In this document: piece by piece, positions 50,647 to 59,059 of the stretch
Numbering within the stretch: the first letter of the stretch is position 1
How the letters are laid out: each line of letters opens with the position of its first letter
NCBI RefSeq assembly: GCF_027531705.1
Contig: NZ_JAPZSP010000018.1
Span: forward strand, 124,001 to 188,000
Length of the DNA: 64,000 nt
Origin: Flavobacterium sp.
Lineage (GTDB): Bacteria; Bacteroidota; Bacteroidia; Flavobacteriales; Flavobacteriaceae
Direction: 5' to 3'
Made by a program: the position numbers and the translations under genes
The notes under the pieces: generated by a model
What the model was told of the DNA's origin: nothing
The model's input: only the letters and a program-made list of their open reading frames with translations
Database searches by the model: none

Positions 50647-50879
50647 CTATAAACTTCACCTCTATGTGGTTTTAGAGCATCCCGAACTTGAATCATATTT
50701 TCATCAGTTACAACCATATAAGCAATTGCATACAGTTCGTTTACAATTTCAAAACCAGTTATATCCATTGGAAATTTTTCTATTGCAATAAATTCTTTTA
50801 GATGAATTTCATGATGTTCAGCAATTCTTGCTGCATCTTGACCTCTAAAATCCCATATAAGTTTTATTTTTCTTGACAT
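50643..50879 (-). CDS. Conserved small protein of unknown function
   Basis: A 78-residue cytoplasmic protein, MSRKIKLIWDFRGQDAARIAEHHEI...KPHRGEVYS. It has an alpha/beta look (ferredoxin-like size) and no cysteines. I recall similar unnamed proteins in flavobacteria but cannot assign a function. Single gene on the minus strand, convergent and overlapping by 4 bp with the gene at 50233. Confidence 0.65.
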   Translation of the reverse strand: MSRKIKLIWDFRGQDAARIAEHHEIHLKEFIAIEKFPMDITGFEIVNELYAIAYMVVTDENMIQVRDALKPHRGEVYS

Positions 50880-50925
50880 TTTTTATAAATAATAATCTAA
50901 AAATCAATTATTTAATTAATTTTTA

Positions 50926-50933
50926 TATTTTTG
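50926..50933 (+). promoter_or_regulatory. -7 promoter element TATTTTTG
   Basis: An exact TAnnTTTG, 23 bp before the ATG at 50957. Confidence 0.6.
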
Positions 50934-50956
50934 TTAAAACTATAAAAACCATAATT

Positions 50957-52453
50957 ATGAAACAAAAATACATTCTTTTAGCGTTAGTTGCATTCTTTTC
51001 TTTTAAAGGAGTTTCTCAAAGCTACACCGTAAATCCAATTCCTTTTCAACAATATTCTGGAAGTTTAGCTGTTTTAGCTACTGTTGATGATATAAATTCT
51101 CAATTAATTACATTACCATTTAATTTTGAATTTTATGAGGAAACATATAACCAAGTTGTAATCAGCACAAATGGATATATCGACTTTAGAGCCTCAAGTG
51201 CTGGACTTGGTTCTCCTTGGAGTTTTAATCAAACAATTCCTAACGTTAATTTCCCTGTAAAAAATTCTATTCTTGGAGCATTTCATGACATGAACAATAG
51301 TAATGCGCAAGGATCAATAACTTACGGAGTTTCAGGAAATGCACCTTATAGAAAATTTGTTGTTTTTTACAATAACAATTCACATTTTGGTTCATGCTCC
51401 ACTAGCAAAAGTTCATTTCAAATGATTTTGAATGAAACTACAAATATTATCGATGTTCAATTAATAGACAAACAAGCTTGTACGGCGTGGAACAACGGAA
51501 ACTGTGTCACAGGATTAATAAATCTTGCTGGTAACGATGCAATTGCGGCTCCAAATAGAAATACAAGTTCATGGTCAGCTTTTCATGAAGGCTGGCGTTT
51601 TAAGCCACAAACCGTTTTAAATTCCGTTTACAATTTTGTAAAATGCGACGCAGGTGTTGACGGTTTTGAAGAATTTAATCTTGCAGTAGTCCAAAACGAT
51701 TTGAATGCTGGTTTAGATTTTTATGCTACTCAAGCTGATGCGGACAGTATGACAAATCCATTACCTTTAAACTTCACCAATACAACGGCATATATCCAAA
51801 CTATATATGGCAGAATATTAGGTACTACAGCAACAATAAATGTAAATCTTGCTGCATTAAGTTGTGAATTTGATTATGATTTTGATGGAGTTCCAACTGC
51901 TAACGAAGATGTAAACCAAGATACAAATCTTGCAAATGACGACACAGATGCTGATGGTCTTTACAATTTTGCCGATAATGACGATGATGGTGATTTAGTT
52001 TTAACTTCAGAAGAATATGTTTTCCCAAGAAATACAAATTCGTTAGATAGTGATGGCGATTCAATTCCAAATTACTTAGATAATGACGATGATGGTGATG
52101 GAATCTTAACAATAAATGAAGACGCAAACGGAAACTACAACCCAATGGATGACGATGCTGATGGTGATGGAATTCCAAATTTCTTAGAAAACAGTGCACT
52201 TTCTAATCAAGATTTTGCATTGAAAAATAATATTTCAATTTTTCCAAATCCAGCTTCCAATATTTTAAATATTGAAAATAAAACAAATGAACAAATTACT
52301 GCTATTTCAATTTATTCTGTAAAAGGTGATTTGATAAAAGAATTGAAATCTGTTTCCAATTCAATTTCTGTTTCTGAATTACAAAATGGTGTTTATTTTG
52401 TGAAAATTGAAATGAATAAAAATGTATTGAATTATAAGTTTGTGAAAAACTAA
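50957..52453 (+). CDS. Thrombospondin type 3-repeat T9SS cargo protein
   Basis: A 498-residue secreted protein with a signal peptide (MKQKYILLALVAFFSFKGVSQ). The N-terminal half (about 20-300) is a beta-rich domain with FNFEFYEETYNQVVISTNGYI, as in nidogen-like sugar- or matrix-binding regions. From about 330 to 415 come Asp-rich calcium-binding TSP3 repeats (DDDGDLV, DSDGDSIPNYLDNDDDGDG). It ends in a type A T9SS sorting domain (SIFPNPASNILNIENK to the end). The ATG at 50957 fits signal peptide and promoter; a longer frame from 50873 would include the promoter element. Confidence 0.86.
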   Translation: MKQKYILLALVAFFSFKGVSQSYTVNPIPFQQYSGSLAVLATVDDINSQLITLPFNFEFYEETYNQVVISTNGYIDFRASSAGLGSPWSFNQTIPNVNFPVKNSILGAFHDMNNSNAQGSITYGVSGNAPYRKFVVFYNNNSHFGSCSTSKSSFQMILNETTNIIDVQLIDKQACTAWNNGNCVTGLINLAGNDAIAAPNRNTSSWSAFHEGWRFKPQTVLNSVYNFVKCDAGVDGFEEFNLAVVQNDLNAGLDFYATQADADSMTNPLPLNFTNTTAYIQTIYGRILGTTATINVNLAALSCEFDYDFDGVPTANEDVNQDTNLANDDTDADGLYNFADNDDDGDLVLTSEEYVFPRNTNSLDSDGDSIPNYLDNDDDGDGILTINEDANGNYNPMDDDADGDGIPNFLENSALSNQDFALKNNISIFPNPASNILNIENKTNEQITAISIYSVKGDLIKELKSVSNSISVSELQNGVYFVKIEMNKNVLNYKFVKN

Positions 52454-52474
52454 AAGAATTTAGCATAAATTTTC

Positions 52475-52506
52475 AAAGGGTTTGGTTCGCACTAAGCCCT
52501 TTTTTA
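52475..52506 (+). terminator. Rho-independent terminator
   Basis: AAAGGGTTT (52475-52483) pairs with AAGCCCTTT (52494-52502, one G-T wobble), followed by T. Confidence 0.8.
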
Positions 52507-52518
52507 TTGAATAAAAGT

Positions 52519-52526
52519 TATATTTG
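52519..52526 (+). promoter_or_regulatory. -7 promoter element TATATTTG for the DUF2891 gene
   Basis: An exact TAnnTTTG, 14 bp before the ATG at 52541. Confidence 0.6.
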
Positions 52527-52540
52527 AAAAAAAATAGATC

Positions 52541-53596
52541 ATGAAACACATAGTTATAATTCTTTCTCTTTTATTCAATTTACAAACTTTTTCTCAGGAA
52601 TTAACTATTAATCAAGCTAATCATCTTGCTTCATTACCATTAAAATGTTTACAACAAGAATATCCTAATAAGTTAGGTCAAATGCTGATTGATAGCACAG
52701 AAATAAAATCGCCTAAAGCACTTCATCCCACTTTTTATGGCTGCTTTGATTGGCACTCTTCTGTTCATGGACATTGGAGTTTGGTTTTTTTGCTAAAGAA
52801 ATTTCCTTTGTTAGAAAAAAGAGAAGAAATCATTCAGAAACTAAAAACAAATTTATCTAAACAAAATATTCAATCTGAAATTGATTATCTAAATAAACCA
52901 CACGAAAAATCATTTGAACGAACTTATGGTTGGAACTGGATTCTAAAATTGCAATTGGAACTAGAAACCTATAATGAGCCATTTGCTAAAGAACTAGCTC
53001 AAAACTTAAAACCTTTAACAACATTAATTATTAAAAGATATACAGAATTTTTACCCAAATTATTATATCCAATACGAGTAGGAACACATTCCAATTCAGC
53101 TTTCGGATTAACTCATGCATGGGATTATGCAGTTTTTTCTAACAATACTGAATTTCAAAATACTCTAAAAATAAACGCGAGAAGAATGTATTTTACAGAT
53201 GAAAATTGCCCTTTCTCTTGGGAACCAAGCGGAACCGATTTTCTTTCTCCATGTTTTGAAGAAATAGCCATAATGCAACGTGTTTTATCTAAAAAAGAAT
53301 TTTTTATTTGGCTAAAAAAGTTTGCTCCAAAACTATTTAATAAAAATTTCAATATAGAAGTTGCTAAGGTTTCTGACAGAACAGATGGTCATCTTGTACA
53401 CCTTGATGGATTGAATTTTAGCAGAGCTTGGAATCTTTATTATTTACTAAATCAATACCCAAAAGAATTTTCACATCTCAAAAAAGTAGCCGATTACCAT
53501 TTAAACTTTTCATTACCTTCAATTGTAGATGGAAATTATGAAGGCGAACATTGGTTAGCTTCATTTGCTTTAAGAGCATTTGAAGAAAAAAAATAA
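52541..53596 (+). CDS. Secreted DUF2891 family protein
   Basis: A 351-residue protein with a signal peptide (MKHIVIILSLLFNLQTFSQ). It shows DUF2891 features: FYGCFDWHSSVHGHWSL near residue 65, RTYGWNWILKLQLELE, GTHSNSAFGLTHAWDYA, PFSWEPSGTDFLSPC and a C-terminal YEGEHWLASFALRA. The many conserved His, Trp and Glu residues suggest an alpha/alpha-barrel enzyme, possibly acting on glycans, but no activity is established to my knowledge. Confidence 0.87.
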   Translation: MKHIVIILSLLFNLQTFSQELTINQANHLASLPLKCLQQEYPNKLGQMLIDSTEIKSPKALHPTFYGCFDWHSSVHGHWSLVFLLKKFPLLEKREEIIQKLKTNLSKQNIQSEIDYLNKPHEKSFERTYGWNWILKLQLELETYNEPFAKELAQNLKPLTTLIIKRYTEFLPKLLYPIRVGTHSNSAFGLTHAWDYAVFSNNTEFQNTLKINARRMYFTDENCPFSWEPSGTDFLSPCFEEIAIMQRVLSKKEFFIWLKKFAPKLFNKNFNIEVAKVSDRTDGHLVHLDGLNFSRAWNLYYLLNQYPKEFSHLKKVADYHLNFSLPSIVDGNYEGEHWLASFALRAFEEKK

Positions 53597-53607
53597 TTTC
53601 AAATGCT

Positions 53608-53615
53608 TACTTTTG
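53608..53615 (+). promoter_or_regulatory. -7 promoter element TACTTTTG
   Basis: An exact TAnnTTTG, 14 bp before the ATG at 53630. Its presence argues against the in-frame ATG at 53603 as start. Confidence 0.55.
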
Positions 53616-53629
53616 CCAAAAATCAATTT

Positions 53630-55189
53630 ATGCCTCGCGAAATTCAAACTCAAGTCACTCCTGAAATTGCTCACAACGAATCATTACTCAATGAACATGT
53701 TGCGAAGTTGTTTCATATTTCTGTAAAAGAAATTCAAAAGGTTGTGGTTTTAAAACGTTCAATTGATGCACGTCAAAAAGCTATAAAATTCAACATAAAA
53801 GGAACTGTTTTCTTTAAAGATGAAACTGTTGTTGAACAAAAAATTGAACTTCCAGATTATAAAAATGTTTCCAATTCGCAAGAAGTAATTATCGTTGGTG
53901 CTGGACCAGCAGGGCTTTTTGCAGCATTGCAATTGATTGAACTAGGTTTAAAACCAATTGTACTAGAAAGAGGAAAAGATGTTCGTGGTCGCCGTAGAGA
54001 TTTAAAAGCCATAAATGTTGAACATATAGTAAACGAAGATTCCAATTATTGTTTTGGCGAAGGCGGAGCAGGAACTTATTCTGATGGAAAATTATACACT
54101 CGTTCCAAAAAACGTGGCGATGTTGATAGAATTCTACAATTATTAGTAGGTTTTGGAGCTTCTGAAGATATTTTGATTGAAGCACATCCTCACATTGGAA
54201 CCAACAAATTACCTCAAATTATTCAAGATATTCGTGAGAAAATTATAGAATGTGGCGGACAAGTTTTGTTTGAAACTCGTGTAACAGATTTTATTATAAA
54301 AAACAACGAAATTCAAGGAATTACTACTCAAAAAGGCGATATAATTTCTGCAAATAAAGTCATTCTTGCCACAGGACATTCAGCTAGAGATATTTTTGAA
54401 TTATTAGATAGAAAGAAAATTTTTATCGAAGCAAAACCATTTGCATTAGGCGTTCGAGCTGAGCATCCACAGGAATTGATAGACAAAATTCAATATTCGT
54501 GTGATTTTCGAGGTGATTATTTACCGCCTGCACCCTACTCGATTGTAAAACAAGTTAATGGTCGTGGCATGTATTCGTTTTGCATGTGCCCAGGTGGCGT
54601 AATTGCTCCTTGTGCTACTAGTCCTGGCGAAGTTGTTACCAATGGTTGGTCGCCATCTAAACGTGACCAAAGCACGGCAAATTCAGGAATTGTAGTCGAA
54701 TTAAAATTGGAAGATTTCAAACCTTTTGCCAAATTTGGAGCACTTGCCGGAATGGAATTTCAAAAATCAATTGAGCAAAAAGCATGGCATTTGGCAGGAG
54801 AAACCCAAAAAGTGCCTGCACAACGAATGGTCGATTTTACACAAAATAAAATTTCAACATCAATTCCGAAAACATCTTATGTTCCTGGAACAACTTCTGT
54901 AGAAATTGGACAAGTTTTTCCGGGATTTTTAACTCAAATAATGCGTGAAGGTTTTATCGAATTTGGAAAATCGATGCGTGGTTATATGACTAACGAGGCC
55001 ATTCTTCATGCGCCAGAAAGCAGAACTTCGTCGCCAGTGAGAATTCCAAGAGATAACGAAACTCTAGAACACGTTCAAATAAAAGGTTTGTATCCTTGTG
55101 GAGAAGGTGCAGGTTATGCTGGTGGAATTATTTCGGCAGCTATTGATGGTGAAAAATGTGCTCTAAAAATCGCAGAAGTTTTAAAATAA
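53630..55189 (+). CDS. FAD-dependent oxidoreductase (COG2509 family)
   Basis: A 519-residue flavoprotein. An N-terminal alpha/beta domain of about 85 residues precedes the FAD-binding GxGxxG motif VIIVGAGPAGLFAALQL (near 92). Further family marks are the NYCFGEGGAGTYSDGKLYTR segment, the ATGHSARD motif (near 255) and the C-terminal PCGEGAGYAGGIISAA flavin contact. Related to the uncharacterised NAD(utilising) dehydrogenase family; reaction unknown. Start chosen by the promoter element. The unknown gene at 55199 follows by 9 bp, probably in the same transcript. Confidence 0.9.
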   Translation: MPREIQTQVTPEIAHNESLLNEHVAKLFHISVKEIQKVVVLKRSIDARQKAIKFNIKGTVFFKDETVVEQKIELPDYKNVSNSQEVIIVGAGPAGLFAALQLIELGLKPIVLERGKDVRGRRRDLKAINVEHIVNEDSNYCFGEGGAGTYSDGKLYTRSKKRGDVDRILQLLVGFGASEDILIEAHPHIGTNKLPQIIQDIREKIIECGGQVLFETRVTDFIIKNNEIQGITTQKGDIISANKVILATGHSARDIFELLDRKKIFIEAKPFALGVRAEHPQELIDKIQYSCDFRGDYLPPAPYSIVKQVNGRGMYSFCMCPGGVIAPCATSPGEVVTNGWSPSKRDQSTANSGIVVELKLEDFKPFAKFGALAGMEFQKSIEQKAWHLAGETQKVPAQRMVDFTQNKISTSIPKTSYVPGTTSVEIGQVFPGFLTQIMREGFIEFGKSMRGYMTNEAILHAPESRTSSPVRIPRDNETLEHVQIKGLYPCGEGAGYAGGIISAAIDGEKCALKIAEVLK

Positions 55190-55198
55190 TTATTTATA

Positions 55199-56278
55199 AT
55201 GAAAAAATTCTTTTCTAAATTATTCAAGAATAAATCAACTGAAAATCAATCGGTACTTTCGTTTGAATTTTTGAATGAGATATATTCTTATTTATATTAT
55301 GAAAACTCAAGTGTCAATTTTAAACTAAAAGGTTTTTTTGATAAAATTTACATCAATCGCTATAATTTTCCAGAATCATTTGATAATCCAAAAAGTAAAA
55401 GTGAAGTCAAAAGTTGTGGCTTTACCACTATTTATGAAGTTTTGAATGAACTTTATGCAAAAATAAATATCGACCCCATTTCGCAGGAGTTAATTGATGA
55501 AGATTATCCAATAGATTTTATCCATATTCAATTTTACAGTGATATAATCGGAGTAAACTCTACTTCAAAAAATATTTTACAAAATTTTATCCTCTTTTTT
55601 TGTTGTGAAGAAGGAAGTTCAGAGACAAATGGATTTAGACTTTTGTATTCAAACAATCGCTACTTTACCTTTTTTATTAGAAATTTACTCGATACAAAAT
55701 TTATCGAAAATAATACTCCGGAAAATGAAATTGAAGAAAAAGCATTCAAAGATTTTGAAACAGTCTTGATTGGAGTTTGCCAACATTTGAAAATTGAATT
55801 ACCAGAAACTATTTCTGCAACAAATTTATTACCTGAAGAAGTAACCCAGAATCATTTTGAAGAATTGTTAAATTTGATTACTCGACATAAAATTGATGAA
55901 AAAATCATAAAAAAACAAGCCAAAAAAATGTTTGGCTTGTACAAAAAACCATCAGAAGATGATAATTTCTTTGAAGATAATTACGAATTTTTAGAAAATG
56001 TAAACTGCTGGAATAGCGACTGGAAATTTGATCCAGAAGATGCAGCATACTTTATTTCTGAAATGATTGAACAAGATTTTACCTTTGAATATCCTGAGGA
56101 AACTTACAGTCACGATTTATTTCCATACATTCAAAAAGAATTAGCAAAATCAGAATTAGAGCTATTGAGTTTTGATACTCAAGGTGACAACTATTTGTTC
56201 TTTGTAGCCAATATAAAAGACGTTAACCGAATTTTAGAACTGGCTCAAATTATTGATGTTAAAATAGATAAATTATAG
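55199..56278 (+). CDS. Cytoplasmic protein of unknown function
   Basis: A 359-residue acidic protein without signal peptide or clear membrane segment. It is rich in Phe, Tyr, Asn, Asp and Glu; the basic N-terminus (MKKFFSKLFKNKSTENQ) is amphipathic. Regions FNEIYSYLYYENSSVN-like and CWNSDWKFDPEDAAYFISEMIE stand out. I do not recognise the family. It is more AT-rich than the FAD gene before it. Ends 2 bp before the convergent msr gene, without a visible terminator between. Confidence 0.72.
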   Translation: MKKFFSKLFKNKSTENQSVLSFEFLNEIYSYLYYENSSVNFKLKGFFDKIYINRYNFPESFDNPKSKSEVKSCGFTTIYEVLNELYAKINIDPISQELIDEDYPIDFIHIQFYSDIIGVNSTSKNILQNFILFFCCEEGSSETNGFRLLYSNNRYFTFFIRNLLDTKFIENNTPENEIEEKAFKDFETVLIGVCQHLKIELPETISATNLLPEEVTQNHFEELLNLITRHKIDEKIIKKQAKKMFGLYKKPSEDDNFFEDNYEFLENVNCWNSDWKFDPEDAAYFISEMIEQDFTFEYPEETYSHDLFPYIQKELAKSELELLSFDTQGDNYLFFVANIKDVNRILELAQIIDVKIDKL

Positions 56279-56280
56279 AA

Positions 56281-57366
56281 TTATTTCTTCAACCTATCTT
56301 TAAAAACCTTTTCAAATTTTTCGATTTTTGGTTGAATCACCATTTGGCAATATGGCTGGTTTTTATTGTTGTTATAATAGTTTTGATGATCTGATTTTGC
56401 TTTATAAAATTTCACGAACGGTTCCAAAGTTGTAACTATTTTTGAAGCATACACTTTAGAATTATTCAATTCATCAATAATACTTTGAGCTGCTTTTTTC
56501 TGTTCTTCATTTTCATAAAAAATCACCGAGCGATATTGCGTTCCAACATCTGCTCCTTGTCTATTCAAAGTTGTTGGATCATGAACGGTAAAAAACACTT
56601 TGAAAATTTCATCCAAATTGGTTTTGGTTTTATCATACGTAATTTCAACTACTTCTGCAGCACCAGTTGTACCAGAACAAACTTGTTCATAACTAGGATT
56701 TTCAACATTTCCGCCAGCAAAACCTGAAACAACTTTCTCAACACCTTGTAGGTTTTCATAAACTGCTTCCACGCACCAATAACATCCGCCACCTAAAACT
56801 ATGGTCTCGAGATTTGATTTGTTGGTTGCAATTGCATCAGGAACAAAATCTAACGAAATGGCGTTCATACAATATCTTTTTCCTGTTGGCTGCGGACCAT
56901 CATCAAACAAATGTCCTAAATGTGAATCACATCTGCCACAATTGGCTTCAATTCTTCGCATTCCATACGAATTATCATCTTTGAAAGTGATACTGTTTTT
57001 ATTTTCTTGTTCAAAAAAACTTGGCCAACCACAACTGCTAGTAAATTTTTGATCTGATTTAAAAAGTTTATTTCCACAAGTTGCACAATAATAGGTTCCT
57101 TTGGTTTCAGAATTCCACATTGTTCCAGTAAAAGCTCTTTCGGTATCGGCTTCACGTGCAACTGCATATAAATTGGGTGACAAAATCTTTTTCCATTCAG
57201 TGTTTGACACATTCAACTTGGTTGTGTCTGTATTAGAGTAATAAGGATTTTCAGGTTTGCTAATTACGTTTTCCATGTTTTTTGATTCAGATTTTTTAGT
57301 TGATTGGCCACAAGCATTAAATATAAACAATTGTACAATCATTAAACAATTTAAAAGCTTTTTCAT
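56281..57366 (-). CDS. msrBA: MsrB-MsrA fusion methionine sulfoxide reductase, lipoprotein
   Basis: A 361-residue fusion with a lipoprotein signal (lipidated Cys19 in IFNACGQ). The MsrB domain (about 50-180) has two zinc CxxC pairs (CATC, CGRC) and the catalytic Cys in RYCMNA. The MsrA domain (about 185-350) has the catalytic motif GGGCYWCVEAVY. Together they reduce both R and S forms of methionine sulfoxide, here in the periplasm or outer membrane. Order is B then A, the reverse of PilB-like fusions. Its own -7 element lies at 57390-57397. Confidence 0.95.
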   Translation of the reverse strand: MKKLLNCLMIVQLFIFNACGQSTKKSESKNMENVISKPENPYYSNTDTTKLNVSNTEWKKILSPNLYAVAREADTERAFTGTMWNSETKGTYYCATCGNKLFKSDQKFTSSCGWPSFFEQENKNSITFKDDNSYGMRRIEANCGRCDSHLGHLFDDGPQPTGKRYCMNAISLDFVPDAIATNKSNLETIVLGGGCYWCVEAVYENLQGVEKVVSGFAGGNVENPSYEQVCSGTTGAAEVVEITYDKTKTNLDEIFKVFFTVHDPTTLNRQGADVGTQYRSVIFYENEEQKKAAQSIIDELNNSKVYASKIVTTLEPFVKFYKAKSDHQNYYNNNKNQPYCQMVIQPKIEKFEKVFKDRLKK

Positions 57367-57389
57367 TATAATAAGTTTAAATTATACTG

Positions 57390-57397
57390 CAAATTTA
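57390..57397 (-). promoter_or_regulatory. -7 promoter element TAAATTTG for msrBA
   Basis: An exact TAnnTTTG on the minus strand, 23 bp before the ATG at 57366. Confidence 0.6.
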
Positions 57398-57504
57398 CAT
57401 TAGATATACGATGTAAAATGTCATACAGATTACAAATTATCATCAATTAAGGAAAGTTTAACGGTTGTTTGATTGTCATAATTATGTAAGGATATATTTT
57501 TTCG

Positions 57505-57512
57505 TATTTTTG
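57505..57512 (+). promoter_or_regulatory. -7 promoter element TATTTTTG for idi
   Basis: An exact TAnnTTTG, 17 bp before the idi ATG, in the 163-bp divergent spacer with msrBA. Nothing else was seen in that spacer. Confidence 0.65.
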
Positions 57513-57529
57513 ACAAGTATAAAAATTTT

Positions 57530-58057
57530 ATGAAGGAAGAACAAGTCATATTAGTCAACGAAAAAGACGAACCAATTGGTTTGATGAATAAACTCGAAGC
57601 GCACGAAAAAGCGGTTTTGCATCGTGCGTTTTCAGTTTTTGTTTTAAACGATAAAAACGAAGTCATGCTACAACAACGTGCGCATCACAAATACCATTCG
57701 CCATTGTTGTGGACCAATACTTGTTGTAGTCATCAGCGTGCTGGCGAAACCAATATTGAAGCTGGAAAACGTCGTTTGTATGAAGAAATGGGGTTCAAAA
57801 CTGAATTGAAAGAGTTGTTTCATTTTATTTACAAAGCACCTTTTGACAACGGTTTGACCGAACATGAACTCGACCATGTTATGATTGGTTATTCCAACGA
57901 AGAACCCAATATAAATTGTGAAGAAGTTGAAAGCTGGAAATGGATGAAGATTGAAGATATTAAAGAAGATATGATTCAAAATCCTGATATTTATACAGTT
58001 TGGTTTAAAATTATCTTTGACGAATTTTATCATTATTTAGAAGAACACAAGTTATAA
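57530..58057 (+). CDS. idi: Isopentenyl-diphosphate delta-isomerase (type I)
   Basis: A 175-residue Nudix-fold enzyme that interconverts IPP and DMAPP for isoprenoids (menaquinone, carotenoids). The catalytic Cys66 lies in LWTNTCCSHQRAGE, and the acidic REE-like Nudix helix is AGKRRLYEEMGF. The glutamates of ELDHVMIGY and NCEEVESWKW also fit the family. Length normal. It is followed by the queD-like gene 31 bp later, through a short tandem-word spacer (AAATTCCA type). Confidence 0.95.
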   Translation: MKEEQVILVNEKDEPIGLMNKLEAHEKAVLHRAFSVFVLNDKNEVMLQQRAHHKYHSPLLWTNTCCSHQRAGETNIEAGKRRLYEEMGFKTELKELFHFIYKAPFDNGLTEHELDHVMIGYSNEEPNINCEEVESWKWMKIEDIKEDMIQNPDIYTVWFKIIFDEFYHYLEEHKL

Positions 58058-58088
58058 ATTCCAATTTTTAAATTCCAAAATCCAAAAA

Positions 58089-58499
58089 ATGAAAGTAACA
58101 GTTTCAAGAAAAGCACACTTTAATGCAGCACATCGATTGTATCGAAAAGATTGGACTATGGAACGAAATGATGCCGTTTTTGGAAAATGCAACAATCCAA
58201 ACTTTCACGGACACAATTACGAATTAATCGTTTCGGTTACTGGCGAAATTGACCAAGAAACTGGTTTTGTAATCGACGTGAAAATACTTTCAGATTTAAT
58301 TAAAGAACACATAGAAAACGCTTTTGATCATAAAAATTTGAATCTTGATGTTCCCGATTTTGCAGATTTAAACCCAACTGCCGAAAACATTGCAGTAGTA
58401 ATATGGAATAAATTAAGAACTTATATTGATTCTAATAAAGAACTAGAAATAACTCTTTATGAAACACCTCGTAACTTTGTAACCTATAAAGGCAACTAA
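58089..58499 (+). CDS. 6-carboxytetrahydropterin synthase / PTPS family
   Basis: A 136-residue T-fold protein. Zinc ligands His15 (NAAHRL), His40 and His42 (NFHGHNY), and catalytic Cys34 (GKCNNPNFHGH) are present, plus AFDHKNLN and the C-terminal ETPRNF pterin-binding Glu. Either QueD (queuosine pathway, with Tgt in this window) or a PTPS; the CxxxHGH-like form fits either. The stop codon TAA is followed directly by the ATG of bcp. Confidence 0.92.
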   Translation: MKVTVSRKAHFNAAHRLYRKDWTMERNDAVFGKCNNPNFHGHNYELIVSVTGEIDQETGFVIDVKILSDLIKEHIENAFDHKNLNLDVPDFADLNPTAENIAVVIWNKLRTYIDSNKELEITLYETPRNFVTYKGN

Positions 58500-58500
58500 A

Positions 58501-58980
58501 ATGGCATTAAAAATTGGTGATAAAATTCCAAACTTTACCGCAAAAGATACCAACGGAAATCTTTTTGACAGTCAAGATTACCTAGGCAAACAACCACTTG
58601 TAATTTACTTTTACCCAAAAGACAATACGCCGGGTTGTACAACACAAGCTTGCAGTTTTAGAGATAATTATCAAGATTTTAAAGATTTAGGAGCAGAAGT
58701 TATTGGAATAAGCTCAGATAGTGTTAGGTCACATATTCAGTTTAAAAGTAAATTCAACTTGCCTTTCATATTACTTTCTGATAATGATAAAAAAATAAGA
58801 AAACTTTTTGGAGTTCAAAATAATTTGCTTGTAATTCCTGGACGAGAAACTTTTGTGACTGATAAAAACGGAACCATTCTACTAATTTTCAATAGTATGT
58901 CTGCCGAAATCCATATAGAAAAAGCATTGTCAATACTTAAAAAATATAGCAACTATTCATCTATATGTTTCGGTCATTAA
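58501..58980 (+). CDS. bcp: Thioredoxin-dependent peroxiredoxin (Bcp type)
   Basis: A 159-residue atypical 2-Cys peroxiredoxin. Peroxidatic Cys46 and resolving Cys51 lie in YPKDNTPGCTTQACSFRD. It reduces hydrogen and organic peroxides in the cytoplasm. The C-terminus (SNYSSICFGH) is unusual: a few residues longer than Bcp and with an extra Cys. It starts one base after the stop of the queD-like gene, so idi, queD-like and bcp are likely one operon. Confidence 0.93.
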   Translation: MALKIGDKIPNFTAKDTNGNLFDSQDYLGKQPLVIYFYPKDNTPGCTTQACSFRDNYQDFKDLGAEVIGISSDSVRSHIQFKSKFNLPFILLSDNDKKIRKLFGVQNNLLVIPGRETFVTDKNGTILLIFNSMSAEIHIEKALSILKKYSNYSSICFGH

Positions 58981-59059
58981 ACTTATTTAATCAATTAATC
59001 CGCCGAAATTAATTAAATCTTAAATATTTTTTTTTCATTTTTGCAATAAATTAAATTAA

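Noticed and set aside
51900-52199. Minus-strand His-rich frame of 99 codons
   Set aside because: It is the antisense of the Asp-rich TSP3 repeats (GAT read as ATC/CAT), a typical shadow.
57668-58033. Minus-strand frame of 121 codons
   Set aside because: Antisense to idi, whose catalytic residues are intact.
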